Assembly (NCBI RefSeq): GCF_029581355.1
Contig: NZ_CP120849.1
Location: 1,768,501-1,832,500, forward strand
Length of the DNA: 64,000 nucleotides
Reading direction: 5' to 3'
From: Parabacteroides chongii
GTDB lineage: Bacteria; Bacteroidota; Bacteroidia; Bacteroidales; Tannerellaceae
Shown here: positions 54,409 through 63,264 of the stretch, one piece after another
Layout: each line of letters opens with the position of its first letter
Position numbering within the stretch: position 1 is the stretch's first letter
Notes under the pieces: model-generated
Databases searched by the model: none
Seen by the model: the letters and a program-made list of their open reading frames with translations, nothing else
What the model was told of the DNA's origin: nothing
Program-made: the position numbers and the translations under genes

Positions 54409-55231
54409 AGGGATCGGCTTCTTCCTGCTTGTCTGGTTGTTGCTTCTTCCGGGAGTGACCGGGGCGCAGACAATTCCGGTGAAAGAGCGGTTCAGTGCCG
54501 GTGAGGTGGTGCAATACGAATTGTATTTCAAATGGGGCATTCTGATGCCTCGTGCGGGGCAGGCTACGCTTTCTGTCAAGGACGCTCGTTATGAAGGAGA
54601 TCCGGCTTATCATTACCGCCTGCTGTTCCGCACGTCCGGCATGTTCGAGAAGGTATACGCTATGCGCGATACGATCGACTGCTATTTCTCGCCTGAGATG
54701 TTGTTGCTCCGGAGCGAGAAGCGCGTGAATGAGAATGATTATTATCTGATAGATGATCTGAAATTCTCTTACGAGCCTGGAAAGATATCCGCCCGTTCCC
54801 ACCGGTATACGCCTTCGCGGACCAAGATAGATACGATGATCGTCTCGGAACAACGCATGTTCGATATGCTGGGCGCCACGATGTATCTCCGGTCGCTGGA
54901 CTGGGATAAGATGCAGTATGGGGATGAGTTTCCTTTCCATGTAGCGATCGGGCGCGACCGTATCAATATCAGTTTCCGTTATACCGGGCAGCAGATTGTC
55001 GAACGCAACGAAACGCTGAAATATCGCACCCGCCATTTCTTTATAGATATCTACGACGATGCTTTCACTCAGAGCAAGGCAGCTGCCGAAATATGGATCG
55101 GGGATGACGAAAATCATATCCCGGTCAAGATACGCGCCAAACTGAAGATCGGGGCTGCCGAGGTCTATTACAAATCGTCGAAAGGATTACGTTATCCGCT
55201 TACTTCACGCGTGGAAATTCCCCGTCGTTGA
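54347..55231 (+). CDS. DUF3108 domain protein, secreted
   Basis: 294 residues. The signal peptide lies unusually far in: a 22-residue basic N-terminal part precedes the hydrophobic segment (GFFLLVWLLLLPGVTGA). The rest is a beta-rich DUF3108 domain (FSAGEVVQYELYFKWGILMPRAGQATLSVKDARY). It overlaps the previous gene by 62 bases and the converging kinase gene by 27 bases. Function unknown; in other Bacteroidetes it also follows an Ig-like lipoprotein. Part of the first 22 codons may be extra, but no later start codon precedes the hydrophobic segment. Confidence 0.78.
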   Translation: MKDNRSLLRATAVEIWECRSKGIGFFLLVWLLLLPGVTGAQTIPVKERFSAGEVVQYELYFKWGILMPRAGQATLSVKDARYEGDPAYHYRLLFRTSGMFEKVYAMRDTIDCYFSPEMLLLRSEKRVNENDYYLIDDLKFSYEPGKISARSHRYTPSRTKIDTMIVSEQRMFDMLGATMYLRSLDWDKMQYGDEFPFHVAIGRDRINISFRYTGQQIVERNETLKYRTRHFFIDIYDDAFTQSKAAAEIWIGDDENHIPVKIRAKLKIGAAEVYYKSSKGLRYPLTSRVEIPRR

Positions 55232-56281
55232 GGGCAGGGAGATGGTGAAACGCGTTTCGGTATAAGGCTGCGAATATACCTGCAGTTCGCCGCCGTGCAT
55301 ACGTATGATTTGGCGTGAAAGACTCAGGCCGATGCCGCTTCCCCTGTTTTTGGTCGTAAAGAAAGGAATAAATATATCTTCCTGCAGATTGTGCGGAATG
55401 CCCGGGCCGTTGTCCGTGATCTCGATCAGGGTCGTGTTGCCGGGTTGCTGTACGGTGAGGGAGATTTCTCCGTTATCCTGCTCTTCCAATGCTTCCATGG
55501 CGTTTTTCAGTAGATTGATTAGTACCTGTGAGAGCAATTCTTCGTCTGCATTCACCGTTATTTCTTCCTGGCAGAGACGGATATCCAGTCCGATCTGTAA
55601 CCGTTGGAGGTCCGACTGGAACAACAGCTCGATGTTGCGGACCTGATTGGATAAAGAGAAGGGCTTGGGATTGGGTGTCTGCAAATGAGCGAGCTGGCGG
55701 TAAGAGTGGGTGAAGTTCATGAGGCTTTGTCCCTGGCTCTTGATTGTGTCCAGTCCGCGGATCGTTTTACGGATCGTGGCATCGGTGATCTCGTCGCGGC
55801 CTTTGGTGGTCTCTTTATTCCGGTAGTAGGAGAGGAGCGTCCCCGAAAGGGAAACGATTGGGGCGATCGAGTTCATGATTTCGTGGGTCAGGACGTGCAT
55901 CAGCTTATCGTATGACTCATATTCTTTCCGTAGCAGTTCGCGTTCGAATTCTTTCTGCTTGCTTTCCGTCATCAGGCTGTGAATACGGTTGAATGCCGTG
56001 TGCAGTTGCCGTTGTTCTTCGGGACCGGTGTTTTCGGGAAAGTAGAGCATCGATTCATTGTCTTCGATGGCATCCAAAAAGAGCTGGATACGGCGGTTCG
56101 AGGCGTTCAGGAAATAGACGAGAACGCCGATCAGCCATAAAGCGATCAGCAGGGTGACGTATCCCAGGATGATGGCTTTGCCGCTGACAATGCCGGCCAG
56201 TCCCAGGCCGGCAACGATCACGATAATCGCCACCTGGAAGACTATCTTCAGATAGATGCGTGTGCTGAACATCCGTTTCAC
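55205..56281 (-). CDS. Sensor histidine kinase
   Basis: 358 residues. Two N-terminal transmembrane helices (about 10-30 and 35-53) with almost no periplasmic loop, then a linker, HisKA with H-box HVLTHEIMNSIAPI, and HATPase with NLLKNAMEALEE, DNGPGIPHN and GSGIGLSLSRQ. The NtrB-like HEIxNxIAP box fits kinases that signal to sigma-54 activators. It overlaps the response regulator gene by four bases, so it is the cognate kinase and is translated with it. The signal may be membrane stress or an intracellular cue. Confidence 0.95.
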   Translation of the reverse strand: MKRMFSTRIYLKIVFQVAIIVIVAGLGLAGIVSGKAIILGYVTLLIALWLIGVLVYFLNASNRRIQLFLDAIEDNESMLYFPENTGPEEQRQLHTAFNRIHSLMTESKQKEFERELLRKEYESYDKLMHVLTHEIMNSIAPIVSLSGTLLSYYRNKETTKGRDEITDATIRKTIRGLDTIKSQGQSLMNFTHSYRQLAHLQTPNPKPFSLSNQVRNIELLFQSDLQRLQIGLDIRLCQEEITVNADEELLSQVLINLLKNAMEALEEQDNGEISLTVQQPGNTTLIEITDNGPGIPHNLQEDIFIPFFTTKNRGSGIGLSLSRQIIRMHGGELQVYSQPYTETRFTISLPSTTGNFHA

Positions 56282-57630
56282 AGGTTGAACCGTTTTAGTT
56301 TGTTATATAAGGTTTGCCGGCTTACGCCCAGTTGTTCGGCGGCTGCGGTCAGATTCCCGTCATGCTGGGTGATGGCTGCTTCGATGGCCTTGCGTTCCAC
56401 TTCTCCCAGCTTGGGAGCTTCGGAGAACGAGACGGCTTTGCCGGGACGGATAAAGAGGTCGGTGGCTCGGATCACATTCTTCTCGGCAAGGATCACGGCC
56501 TTTTCGATGGTATGTTGCAGTTCGCGTATGTTGCCCGGCCAGTCGTACCGTTCCAGTTTGCTCATTGCTTGCGGATGGAGCGTCAGACCGGTTTGTTTAT
56601 ATTGGGTGGTGTATTTTTTCAGGAAATAATCGATGAACAGGGGAATATCCTCCCGCCGGCTTCGCAGGGGCGGGATTTCTATCTGAATGGTATTGATCCG
56701 GTAAAACAGGTCCTCGCGGAAGAGCGATTGTTTCACCATTTCCGGCAGATTCCGGTTGGTGGCAGCAATCAGGCGTATGTCGACCGGTATTTTACGGTTG
56801 CTTCCCAGGCGTGTGACTTCGCGGTTCTGAAGGGCGGCGAGCAGTTTGGCTTGCAGACTGACAGGCAGGTTACCGATTTCATCCAGAAACAGGGTACTTC
56901 CGCTGGCAGCTTCGAACTTGCCCGGACGGCTTTCGCGGGCATCGGTAAAAGCGCCTTTCTCGTGTCCGAACAGTTCGCTTTCGAAGAGCGATTCGCTGAC
57001 GGCTCCCATGTCGACGTTGATCATTTCCCGACGACTGCGGAGAGACAGGCGGTGTATCTCGCGGGCGAGCATTTCTTTGCCTGTACCGTTCTCGCCGGTG
57101 ATCAATATGTTGGCATCCGTTTTGGCGACCTTGGTCACGACTTTGATCAGCTTCATCATGACGGGAGAGTGGCCGATGATCATGGCGGGCTCGGAGGGAC
57201 GGCTGGTCTTGCTGCTTTTGCCGGCATTCTGTTTCATCCGTTCTTGCTCGGCGGCTTGTAATGCGGTATGTATCTTTTCCAGCAGGATATCGTTGTCCCA
57301 GGGTTTGAGGATGAAATCTACTGCTCCGCTTTTCAGTGCCTTGACTGCCAGTTCCACGTCTCCGTAAGCGGTAAGCATGATAACGGGCAGTTCGGGAGCA
57401 ATTTCCCGGATACGGCGTAACCAAAATAAGCCTTCGTTGCCGGTATTGACTCCGGCGGAGAAATTCATGTCGAGAAGAACGAGATCGACCGGCATTGTAT
57501 CCAGAACAGACAGGATCCGGTTCGGATTCGAAGCTGTTTCAATTCGTTCGAATTCGTCTTCCAGTAATAATTCGAGTGAGGTCAACACACTTTTATTATC
57601 GTCTACTATAAGAACTGTTCCGCTTTGCAT
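56278..57630 (-). CDS. Sigma-54-dependent response regulator (NtrC family)
   Basis: 450 residues. Receiver domain 1-120 with phosphorylated Asp54 (LLDMNF); AAA+ sigma-54 interaction domain about 150-380 with Walker A GENGTGKE (179-186), the GAFTDA loop (226-231, family form GAFTGA) and STLFLDEIG; Fis-type helix-turn-helix at the end (GNLTAAAEQLGVSRQTLYNKLKRF). It binds upstream enhancer sites and opens sigma-54 promoters. Two identical 15-bp palindromes, one before this gene (57683) and one before the export operon (58061), are likely binding sites. First gene of the regulator-kinase operon, divergent from the export operon. Confidence 0.95.
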   Translation of the reverse strand: MQSGTVLIVDDNKSVLTSLELLLEDEFERIETASNPNRILSVLDTMPVDLVLLDMNFSAGVNTGNEGLFWLRRIREIAPELPVIMLTAYGDVELAVKALKSGAVDFILKPWDNDILLEKIHTALQAAEQERMKQNAGKSSKTSRPSEPAMIIGHSPVMMKLIKVVTKVAKTDANILITGENGTGKEMLAREIHRLSLRSRREMINVDMGAVSESLFESELFGHEKGAFTDARESRPGKFEAASGSTLFLDEIGNLPVSLQAKLLAALQNREVTRLGSNRKIPVDIRLIAATNRNLPEMVKQSLFREDLFYRINTIQIEIPPLRSRREDIPLFIDYFLKKYTTQYKQTGLTLHPQAMSKLERYDWPGNIRELQHTIEKAVILAEKNVIRATDLFIRPGKAVSFSEAPKLGEVERKAIEAAITQHDGNLTAAAEQLGVSRQTLYNKLKRFNL

Positions 57631-57682
57631 ACGTCAATTTTTCTGTAAAGGTATCGGCTTCCGGGGTACTTTGCAAATGAGC

Positions 57683-57697
57683 GTCAAAATATTTGAC
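57683..57697. promoter_or_regulatory. Candidate operator of the NtrC-type regulator (own promoter side)
   Basis: GTCAAAATATTTGAC, a palindrome with 6-bp arms and ATA centre, about 55 bases upstream of the regulator start. The identical 15-mer occurs at 58061-58075. Confidence 0.6.
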
Positions 57698-57857
57698 AGT
57701 TGAGAGAATGTTATTTTGTTAAGTGTTGCTTTGCCGGCTTTCGCAATCCCGTGTCAAGCACGGAAACGGGGTAGCTCTATTTCTTTTATATTAAATCGCG
57801 GCTAATCATATGATTATTAATGATCTAATGCCAGTAGGTCAATTAGGGCGCCCAAAT

Positions 57858-57958
57858 CTCGTTTTAAACGAGCGAAAACTTGTTTTAAACGAGCTTAACA
57901 TCCGTTTTAAACGAAAAAAAACTCATTTAAAACGAAATATGGGTTCGTTTAAAACGAG
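57858..57958. repeat. Five-unit palindrome array with 21-22 bp pitch
   Basis: Units at 57858, 57879, 57901, 57922 and 57944 (spacings 21, 22, 21, 22). The consensus is TCGTTT-N-AAACGA; the right arm AAACGA is identical in all five, and the left arm varies by at most one base per unit. The centre base is T in units 1-3 and A in units 4-5. The pitch equals two helical turns, so all sites face one side of the DNA. Confidence 0.85.
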
Positions 57959-58060
57959 TTTTTGGGGAATCTATGTCATCTGTGTTCTCTCTCTATATAT
58001 AGCTCACCTTTTTCTAAATAGGAACATATTCCCTTGTCTATTCTGTGTGCGCTCTGTAAC
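57959..58060. other. Remaining spacer between the regulator and export operons
   Basis: Together with 57698-57857 this AT-rich DNA holds no gene that I can support. A short inverted repeat (CCGTGTCAAGCACGG) lies near 57750-57765. Confidence 0.4.
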
Positions 58061-58098
58061 GTCAAAATATTTGACAATTGCGTGTCAATATATTTTAC
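58061..58098. promoter_or_regulatory. Tandem candidate operators before the export operon
   Basis: GTCAAAATATTTGAC at 58061-58075 is identical to the site at 57683. A weaker copy, GTCAATATATTTTAC, follows at 58084-58098, 23 bp further. This is the usual arrangement of paired upstream sites for an NtrC-type activator. Confidence 0.6.
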
Positions 58099-58151
58099 AC
58101 TTTACAGATGATATCTTTCTGTGGTATTTGATAATCAACTGATGAAAAATA

Positions 58152-58167
58152 TGGCATGCCATTTGTT
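58152..58167 (+). promoter_or_regulatory. Candidate sigma-54 promoter of the export operon
   Basis: TGGCATGCCATTTGTT resembles TGGCAYR-N4-TTGCW with GG and the -12 G correctly spaced, except T for C at the last conserved base. The expected transcription start is near 58177, almost at the start codon, which is a weak point. Confidence 0.4.
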
Positions 58168-58178
58168 CTTGTATTTGT

Positions 58179-59537
58179 ATGATGAAAATACAAATAACAA
58201 CCAAATACGGATTACTGGTTATGGGGCTGTTACTGTTGGGCTCGGCGGTCACTGCACATGCCCAGGATTCCTGGACGGTCGATTCCTGTATGCGTTATGC
58301 TATAGAGAAGAATTTGACGCTGAGAAACAGCCGTTTGGATACCCGTATTGCCCGTGAAGACTTTACGGCGGCAATCGGTGACTTCCTGCCTACGGTCAGT
58401 ACCAACGGAGCGTTCGGAAAACGGATGGGACGTTCGGTAGATCCGAAAACGAATCTGTACACTACTTCTTCTTTTCTGGAAAGCACGGTGGGAGTGGATA
58501 TCTCCTTACCTGTTTTTGATGGTTTCAAACGTATCAACCGGGCGCAGTTCACCCGTTTGAACCGGCAATTGAGCGGCGTAACGGAAAAAGCGGAAGAGAA
58601 TCGGGTGGCTTTTGAGGTGATGGATGCCTATTATGTGTATATCTTTGACCGGAAGATGAGTGCTTTGGCTGCCGAACAACGTAAACTGAGTGAACGGTAT
58701 CATGAACAGATGCTTGAATATGTGGACCTGGGACTTCGTTCACCGTCGGATCTGCAGGAGGTGAAAGCCCGTTTACAGAGTGATATTTATCAGGAGACAG
58801 TGAAGAAGAAGACTGAACGTCTGTCTTTTTTGGCGTTGAAGGAGTTGCTGCAGATGCGTGATTCGGATACGTTGTCCATTGCCGACCAGGATGCTGGCGG
58901 AGAAGAACCGCCGCTTCTCAGTAGCTATTCGGCTCCGGATATCTATGCCGAGTCGGAGACTGCACTTCCCGAATTTCGGATGATGGACTTGCGGGAACGC
59001 GCATCACGGAAGTCGTTGGCTATTGCATCCGGAGCTTTTTCTCCCACGATCCGGGCAGACTTCAGCCTTTATTCGGGCTATTACGATACGGAACGCAATG
59101 CCGACGGACATATCGTCTCTTTCGGGCAGCAGATGAAAAATAACTGGAATAAATATATCGGTTTACGAGTATCATTCCCTATTTTCAGCGGCTTATCCCG
59201 CTTTACGGCAGTCCGGAAAGAACGTTTCCGCCTGCAGCAGATCAGAAATAATAACGACCGGCAACGTATATCCTTATATAAGGAAATAGAAGATGCCTGC
59301 CTTACCCTCCAGGCTTCGGCGGAAGAGTATCATCAGGCTGTCCTGCAGTTGAAAACACTGACCACCACGCTGAAAGAGAATGAGGAAAAGTGGGAGGAAG
59401 GCATGATCTCCGTTTTTGAACTGATGGAGAAACGTAACCTGTATATTTCCGCTAAGGCAGAACTGGTGCGCACCCGACTGCAGTACGATCTGAAGCATCG
59501 GATGGTCGAATTTTACCGGACCGGGTCGTTTTTATAA
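58179..59537 (+). CDS. TolC-family outer-membrane efflux channel
   Basis: 452 residues with signal peptide (MKIQITTKYGLLVMGLLLLG to HAQ). The mature part has the two internally repeated helical halves of TolC-type channels: FTAAIGDFLPTVSTNGAFG early and SGAFSPTIRADFSLYSGYY in the second half, with long coiled helices between them. It forms the outer-membrane tunnel of a tripartite exporter. It is the first gene of an operon with a membrane-fusion protein and MacB-type ABC parts; an ATG at 58182 is an equally possible start. Confidence 0.92.
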   Translation: MMKIQITTKYGLLVMGLLLLGSAVTAHAQDSWTVDSCMRYAIEKNLTLRNSRLDTRIAREDFTAAIGDFLPTVSTNGAFGKRMGRSVDPKTNLYTTSSFLESTVGVDISLPVFDGFKRINRAQFTRLNRQLSGVTEKAEENRVAFEVMDAYYVYIFDRKMSALAAEQRKLSERYHEQMLEYVDLGLRSPSDLQEVKARLQSDIYQETVKKKTERLSFLALKELLQMRDSDTLSIADQDAGGEEPPLLSSYSAPDIYAESETALPEFRMMDLRERASRKSLAIASGAFSPTIRADFSLYSGYYDTERNADGHIVSFGQQMKNNWNKYIGLRVSFPIFSGLSRFTAVRKERFRLQQIRNNNDRQRISLYKEIEDACLTLQASAEEYHQAVLQLKTLTTTLKENEEKWEEGMISVFELMEKRNLYISAKAELVRTRLQYDLKHRMVEFYRTGSFL

Positions 59538-59564
59538 ATAATAATTGAATAAACATATAGATAT

Positions 59565-60827
59565 ATGAATAACAACACCATGGACACCCCTATCGAACGG
59601 AAATCCCGTTTGAAAAAGAAACATATTTACGCTGTAGCAGGAGGCGTTTTCCTGCTTGTCTGCGTGTTTTACTTTATCTTTCGTGATACTTCTTCTTCCA
59701 TGAAGGTCGAGAAAGAGCGGCTGACGATTTCCACTATCATTCAGGGTGAATTTAACGACTATATCCGTGTGATCGGACAGGTCTTGCCGGACCGTATCAT
59801 TTATCTGGATGCCGTCGAAGGCGGTCGTGTGGAAGAACGTCTGATTGAAGAAGGAGCGCAAGTCAAAGCCGGCGATGTGATCCTCCGCCTGAGTAACCCG
59901 TTATTGAATATCGGCATCCTTCAAAGTGAAGCCGACCTTGCCTATCAGGAAAACGAACTCCGTAACACCCGTATCAGCATGGAGCAGGAACATCTGAGTC
60001 TGAAACAGGAACGCATCAACCTGAATAAGGAGCTGGTACAAAAAGAGCGTCGCTACAAACAATACGAACGCTTGTACAACAAACAACTCCTGGCCCGTGA
60101 AGAGTATCTTCTGGCAAAAGAAGATTACGAAAGTGCCCGCGACCAACTTGTCGTACTGGACCAGCGTATCAGTCAGGACGACCTTTTCCGCAGTAGCCAG
60201 CTGGAGAGCCTGGATGAAAATATCCGGAATATGAAACGAAGTCTGGCACTTGTCCGCGAACGTTTGGAGAACCTGAAAGTGAAGGCTCCCGTAAGTGGAC
60301 AGCTGGGTAACCTGGAAGCACAGATCGGTCAGTCTATTGCCCAGGGAGAACGCATCGGCCAGGTGATCACTCCCGAACTGAAGGTAGAAGCCAGGATTGA
60401 CGAACATTATGTAGAGCGTGTCATGCCCGGCCTTCCTGCTAACTTCGAACGTGAAGGAAAGACCTATGAGATGGAAATGACGAAAGTCTATCCTGAAGTA
60501 CGCGACGGCCAGTTCCGTACGGACCTTCATTTTACCGGTGGCCGTCCCGAAAATATACGCGCCGGACAGACCTATCATTTGAACCTGCAACTGGGCGATC
60601 CGGTACAGGCCATCCTGATTCCCCGCGGCAGCTTCTACCAGGCAAGCGGCGGACAGTATGTATATGTAGTAGATGAAGACGAGACAACAGCCCGTCGCCG
60701 TCCGGTGAAGATCGGTCGTCAGAACCCTCAATACTATGAAGTGACCGAAGGATTGAAACCCGGAGAGAAAGTGATCATTTCAGGCTATGAACTGTTTGGC
60801 GAAAACGAGCGTCTTATAATCAGATAA
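59565..60827 (+). CDS. Periplasmic adaptor (HlyD/MacA-type membrane-fusion protein)
   Basis: 420 residues. One N-terminal transmembrane helix (about 25-43), a split lipoyl domain (DAVEGGRVEERLIEEGAQVKAGDVILRL and LKVKAPVSGQLGNLEAQIGQSIAQGE), a long coiled hairpin between them (about 125-225), and a beta-barrel plus membrane-proximal domain (about 265-420). It links the ABC permease to the TolC-like channel. Twenty-seven bases after the channel gene. Confidence 0.93.
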   Translation: MNNNTMDTPIERKSRLKKKHIYAVAGGVFLLVCVFYFIFRDTSSSMKVEKERLTISTIIQGEFNDYIRVIGQVLPDRIIYLDAVEGGRVEERLIEEGAQVKAGDVILRLSNPLLNIGILQSEADLAYQENELRNTRISMEQEHLSLKQERINLNKELVQKERRYKQYERLYNKQLLAREEYLLAKEDYESARDQLVVLDQRISQDDLFRSSQLESLDENIRNMKRSLALVRERLENLKVKAPVSGQLGNLEAQIGQSIAQGERIGQVITPELKVEARIDEHYVERVMPGLPANFEREGKTYEMEMTKVYPEVRDGQFRTDLHFTGGRPENIRAGQTYHLNLQLGDPVQAILIPRGSFYQASGGQYVYVVDEDETTARRRPVKIGRQNPQYYEVTEGLKPGEKVIISGYELFGENERLIIR

Positions 60828-60841
60828 TAAAAAAGAAAAGT

Positions 60842-63247
60842 ATGGATTACCTGTCCCAAGTCATTAAAAGCCAGCGGGCCCGTAAGTCACTATCGGTGAT
60901 CAATATCCTCGGTCTGTCCGTATGTATCTCAGCAGCACTGCTGATCCTGCTCTATGTCCGGTTCGAGCTGAGTTACGACTCCTTTCATGACGGTGATCGC
61001 ATCTACCGTGTCGAAAGCCGCCTGTACGAAGGGAAAGTACTGACCGATAACTGGGCCACTACCGCTTTCGGACACGGACCGGTCATGAGCCGCGAGATCC
61101 CGGGAATCGAGAAGTTCGTCCGCCTCACCGCACAGGACAGGGAACAGGTCGTTACCTATCAGGATAAGCAATTTGCCGAAGAACGCTATTGCTTTACCGA
61201 ACCTGCTTTCTTTGAACTGTTCAACTTCCCTATAAAAAGAGGAGAGAAGACAGGCCAGCTGGTCCGTCCCAACACAGTCGTATTGACGGAAAATGCTGCC
61301 CACCGTTATTTCGGCGAGGCAGAACCGTTGGGAAAAATCCTGACATTCCGGACAGCGACTGCCGAGCAACATTTTGAGGTCACTGGCGTTATCGACCGGA
61401 TGCCGGCAAACTCACATTTGCAGTACGATTTCCTCCTTTCCTATTCCACGATACCGAAAGAACGGCAGGATATCTGGTATGTCCACGGCGTGTACACCTA
61501 CGTTCGCCTGGAGCCGGGAAAGAATCCGCAGGAGATAGCCGATGCCTTTGCCGCCATCTCAGATAAATACAAGACAGCCGCTTTGAAGCATAAAGACTGG
61601 CGGGTGGAGTTGATCCCGTTGAAAGAGATCCATCTTACCCCGCAGAAATCGTATGAGAAAGAGACAAAGGGCAGCCGTACCGCCGTCTATATCCTGTCGG
61701 TGATGGCGGTCGCCCTGTTGCTTATCGGCTGGGTGAATGCGCTGAACCTGATGGTCGCCCGTTTTTTGGAACGGGGAAAAGAGTTTGGTGTACGCAAGGC
61801 TTTCGGAGCTTCCCGTAAGCAGATGCTTTTCCAGGGATTACTGGAAGCTGGCATTGTCAATACTCTGGCTGCCGGAATTGCATTAGGCTGGCTGGAAGTG
61901 CTCCTGCCCGTCGTCTATTCACGGGCTGCCTACGATTTTGGAGCGAATACCCTTTTACTGCCGGGATTTTGGGTGGCGGTATTGAGTATTATCGCTTTAG
62001 GAACTTTCTTTACCGGTTTATACCCTTCCTATCTTCTGACGCGCATCCGTCCTGCCGACATTATGCGCGGTAAGCTCTTACACAGCCGGAAAGGAAATAA
62101 GATGCGGAAAGTCTTGATTGTCGTGCAGTTCGTCGCGTCCTTTATTTTGATAACAGGTACTTTCGTTGTTGTCGCACAGGTTCGTTATATGGAGAATGAA
62201 ACGGCTTCAGCTGCGATGAAACAGATTGTTGTTCTGAAATATCCTTCTTTTACGGATGAGTTGTCTGCAAAAATGGAGAGCTTTAAGAAGCAGTTGAAAC
62301 AAAAGACATATATCCGGCAGGTCACTGTCTCCGGGGCAGTTCCGGGCGTGGAGGTTGCCAATTATTTTACCAATCGTCCGTATGGCAGCGACCAGTCGGA
62401 AGTGAAACTGATCCAGATGTTCGCTGTCGATTATGATTATCTCCCCACTTATTCCCCTGATATGGTTTGTGGCAGGGCTTTCTCGGAAGAATACGGGGAT
62501 GAGCTGAATAAGGTGGTATTGAACGAGGAAGCTGTCCGTTTGTTAGGCTTTTCTTCCAATGAGGCTGCTTTGGGCAGGCAGTTGGCGATGGAGGTGGTGG
62601 AAGAGCCTCTCCAAGTGATCGGTGTGGTCCGTAATTATCATCAGCAGTCGCTTGCCGTGCCTTACAAGCCGATCATTTTTTTCATCAAAGAACGCGTGCC
62701 GTTTATCGGGACACCTTATATCTCCATCCGTATGGACGGTACAGCCGATGCAGCGCGTCTGGCGGAGATCGAGCAAGCCTACCGGGATTTCTTCCCGACT
62801 TCGCTGTTCTCTTATTTCTATCTTGATGATTTCAACAGGAACCAGTATAAGGAAGACCGGAATTTCGGATGGATGTTTGCCGGTTCGGCGTTGCTTGCCG
62901 TCTTTGTTGCTTGCCTGGGATTGTGGACTGTCACGCTTTTCTCCACCCTGTCGAGAGTGAAAGAAATAGGGATACGGAAAGTTTTGGGAGCAGGAAAAGC
63001 CGGTCTTTTTGTAGTTTTGACACGTGAGTTATTACTCCTGACGGTGATTGCTTCCGTGATCGGTGTCCCTGTCTCCGCTTTCCTGATGAACAACTGGCTC
63101 GAAGGCTATGCGTTTCATATCGGACTGCCCTGGTGGAGTTATGCGGCAGTGTTTGTCCTGTTGATGTGTATCGCTTTCGGAACCGTAGCGCGGCAGGTAT
63201 GGCGTATCATCCGCTTGAAACCGATGTATATTTTGAGGAGTGAATAA
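60842..63247 (+). CDS. MacB-type ABC transporter permease (FtsX-like)
   Basis: 801 residues with two MacB/FtsX units. Each has a transmembrane helix, a large periplasmic domain and an FtsX permease segment: helices near 20-40, 280-305, 330-420 and again 425-445, 680-790. The permease signature GVRKAFGASRKQMLFQ recurs as GIRKVLGAGKAGLFV. It has no ATPase domain; that is encoded next. Mechanotransmission proteins of this class drive export through TolC without moving substrate across the inner membrane. Fifteen bases after the adaptor gene. Confidence 0.93.
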   Translation: MDYLSQVIKSQRARKSLSVINILGLSVCISAALLILLYVRFELSYDSFHDGDRIYRVESRLYEGKVLTDNWATTAFGHGPVMSREIPGIEKFVRLTAQDREQVVTYQDKQFAEERYCFTEPAFFELFNFPIKRGEKTGQLVRPNTVVLTENAAHRYFGEAEPLGKILTFRTATAEQHFEVTGVIDRMPANSHLQYDFLLSYSTIPKERQDIWYVHGVYTYVRLEPGKNPQEIADAFAAISDKYKTAALKHKDWRVELIPLKEIHLTPQKSYEKETKGSRTAVYILSVMAVALLLIGWVNALNLMVARFLERGKEFGVRKAFGASRKQMLFQGLLEAGIVNTLAAGIALGWLEVLLPVVYSRAAYDFGANTLLLPGFWVAVLSIIALGTFFTGLYPSYLLTRIRPADIMRGKLLHSRKGNKMRKVLIVVQFVASFILITGTFVVVAQVRYMENETASAAMKQIVVLKYPSFTDELSAKMESFKKQLKQKTYIRQVTVSGAVPGVEVANYFTNRPYGSDQSEVKLIQMFAVDYDYLPTYSPDMVCGRAFSEEYGDELNKVVLNEEAVRLLGFSSNEAALGRQLAMEVVEEPLQVIGVVRNYHQQSLAVPYKPIIFFIKERVPFIGTPYISIRMDGTADAARLAEIEQAYRDFFPTSLFSYFYLDDFNRNQYKEDRNFGWMFAGSALLAVFVACLGLWTVTLFSTLSRVKEIGIRKVLGAGKAGLFVVLTRELLLLTVIASVIGVPVSAFLMNNWLEGYAFHIGLPWWSYAAVFVLLMCIAFGTVARQVWRIIRLKPMYILRSE

Positions 63248-63264
63248 TTTATAAACAAAGAAAT

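Noticed and set aside
56314..57261. Long plus-strand open frame of 315 codons across the NtrC-type regulator
   Set aside because: The minus-strand protein has all motifs of its family; the opposing frame is a by-product of codon bias.
57858..57958. Series of terminators or a CRISPR array
   Set aside because: The stems are only 6 bp, no T-runs follow, and the spacers are 6-9 bases; regular helical spacing fits binding sites better.
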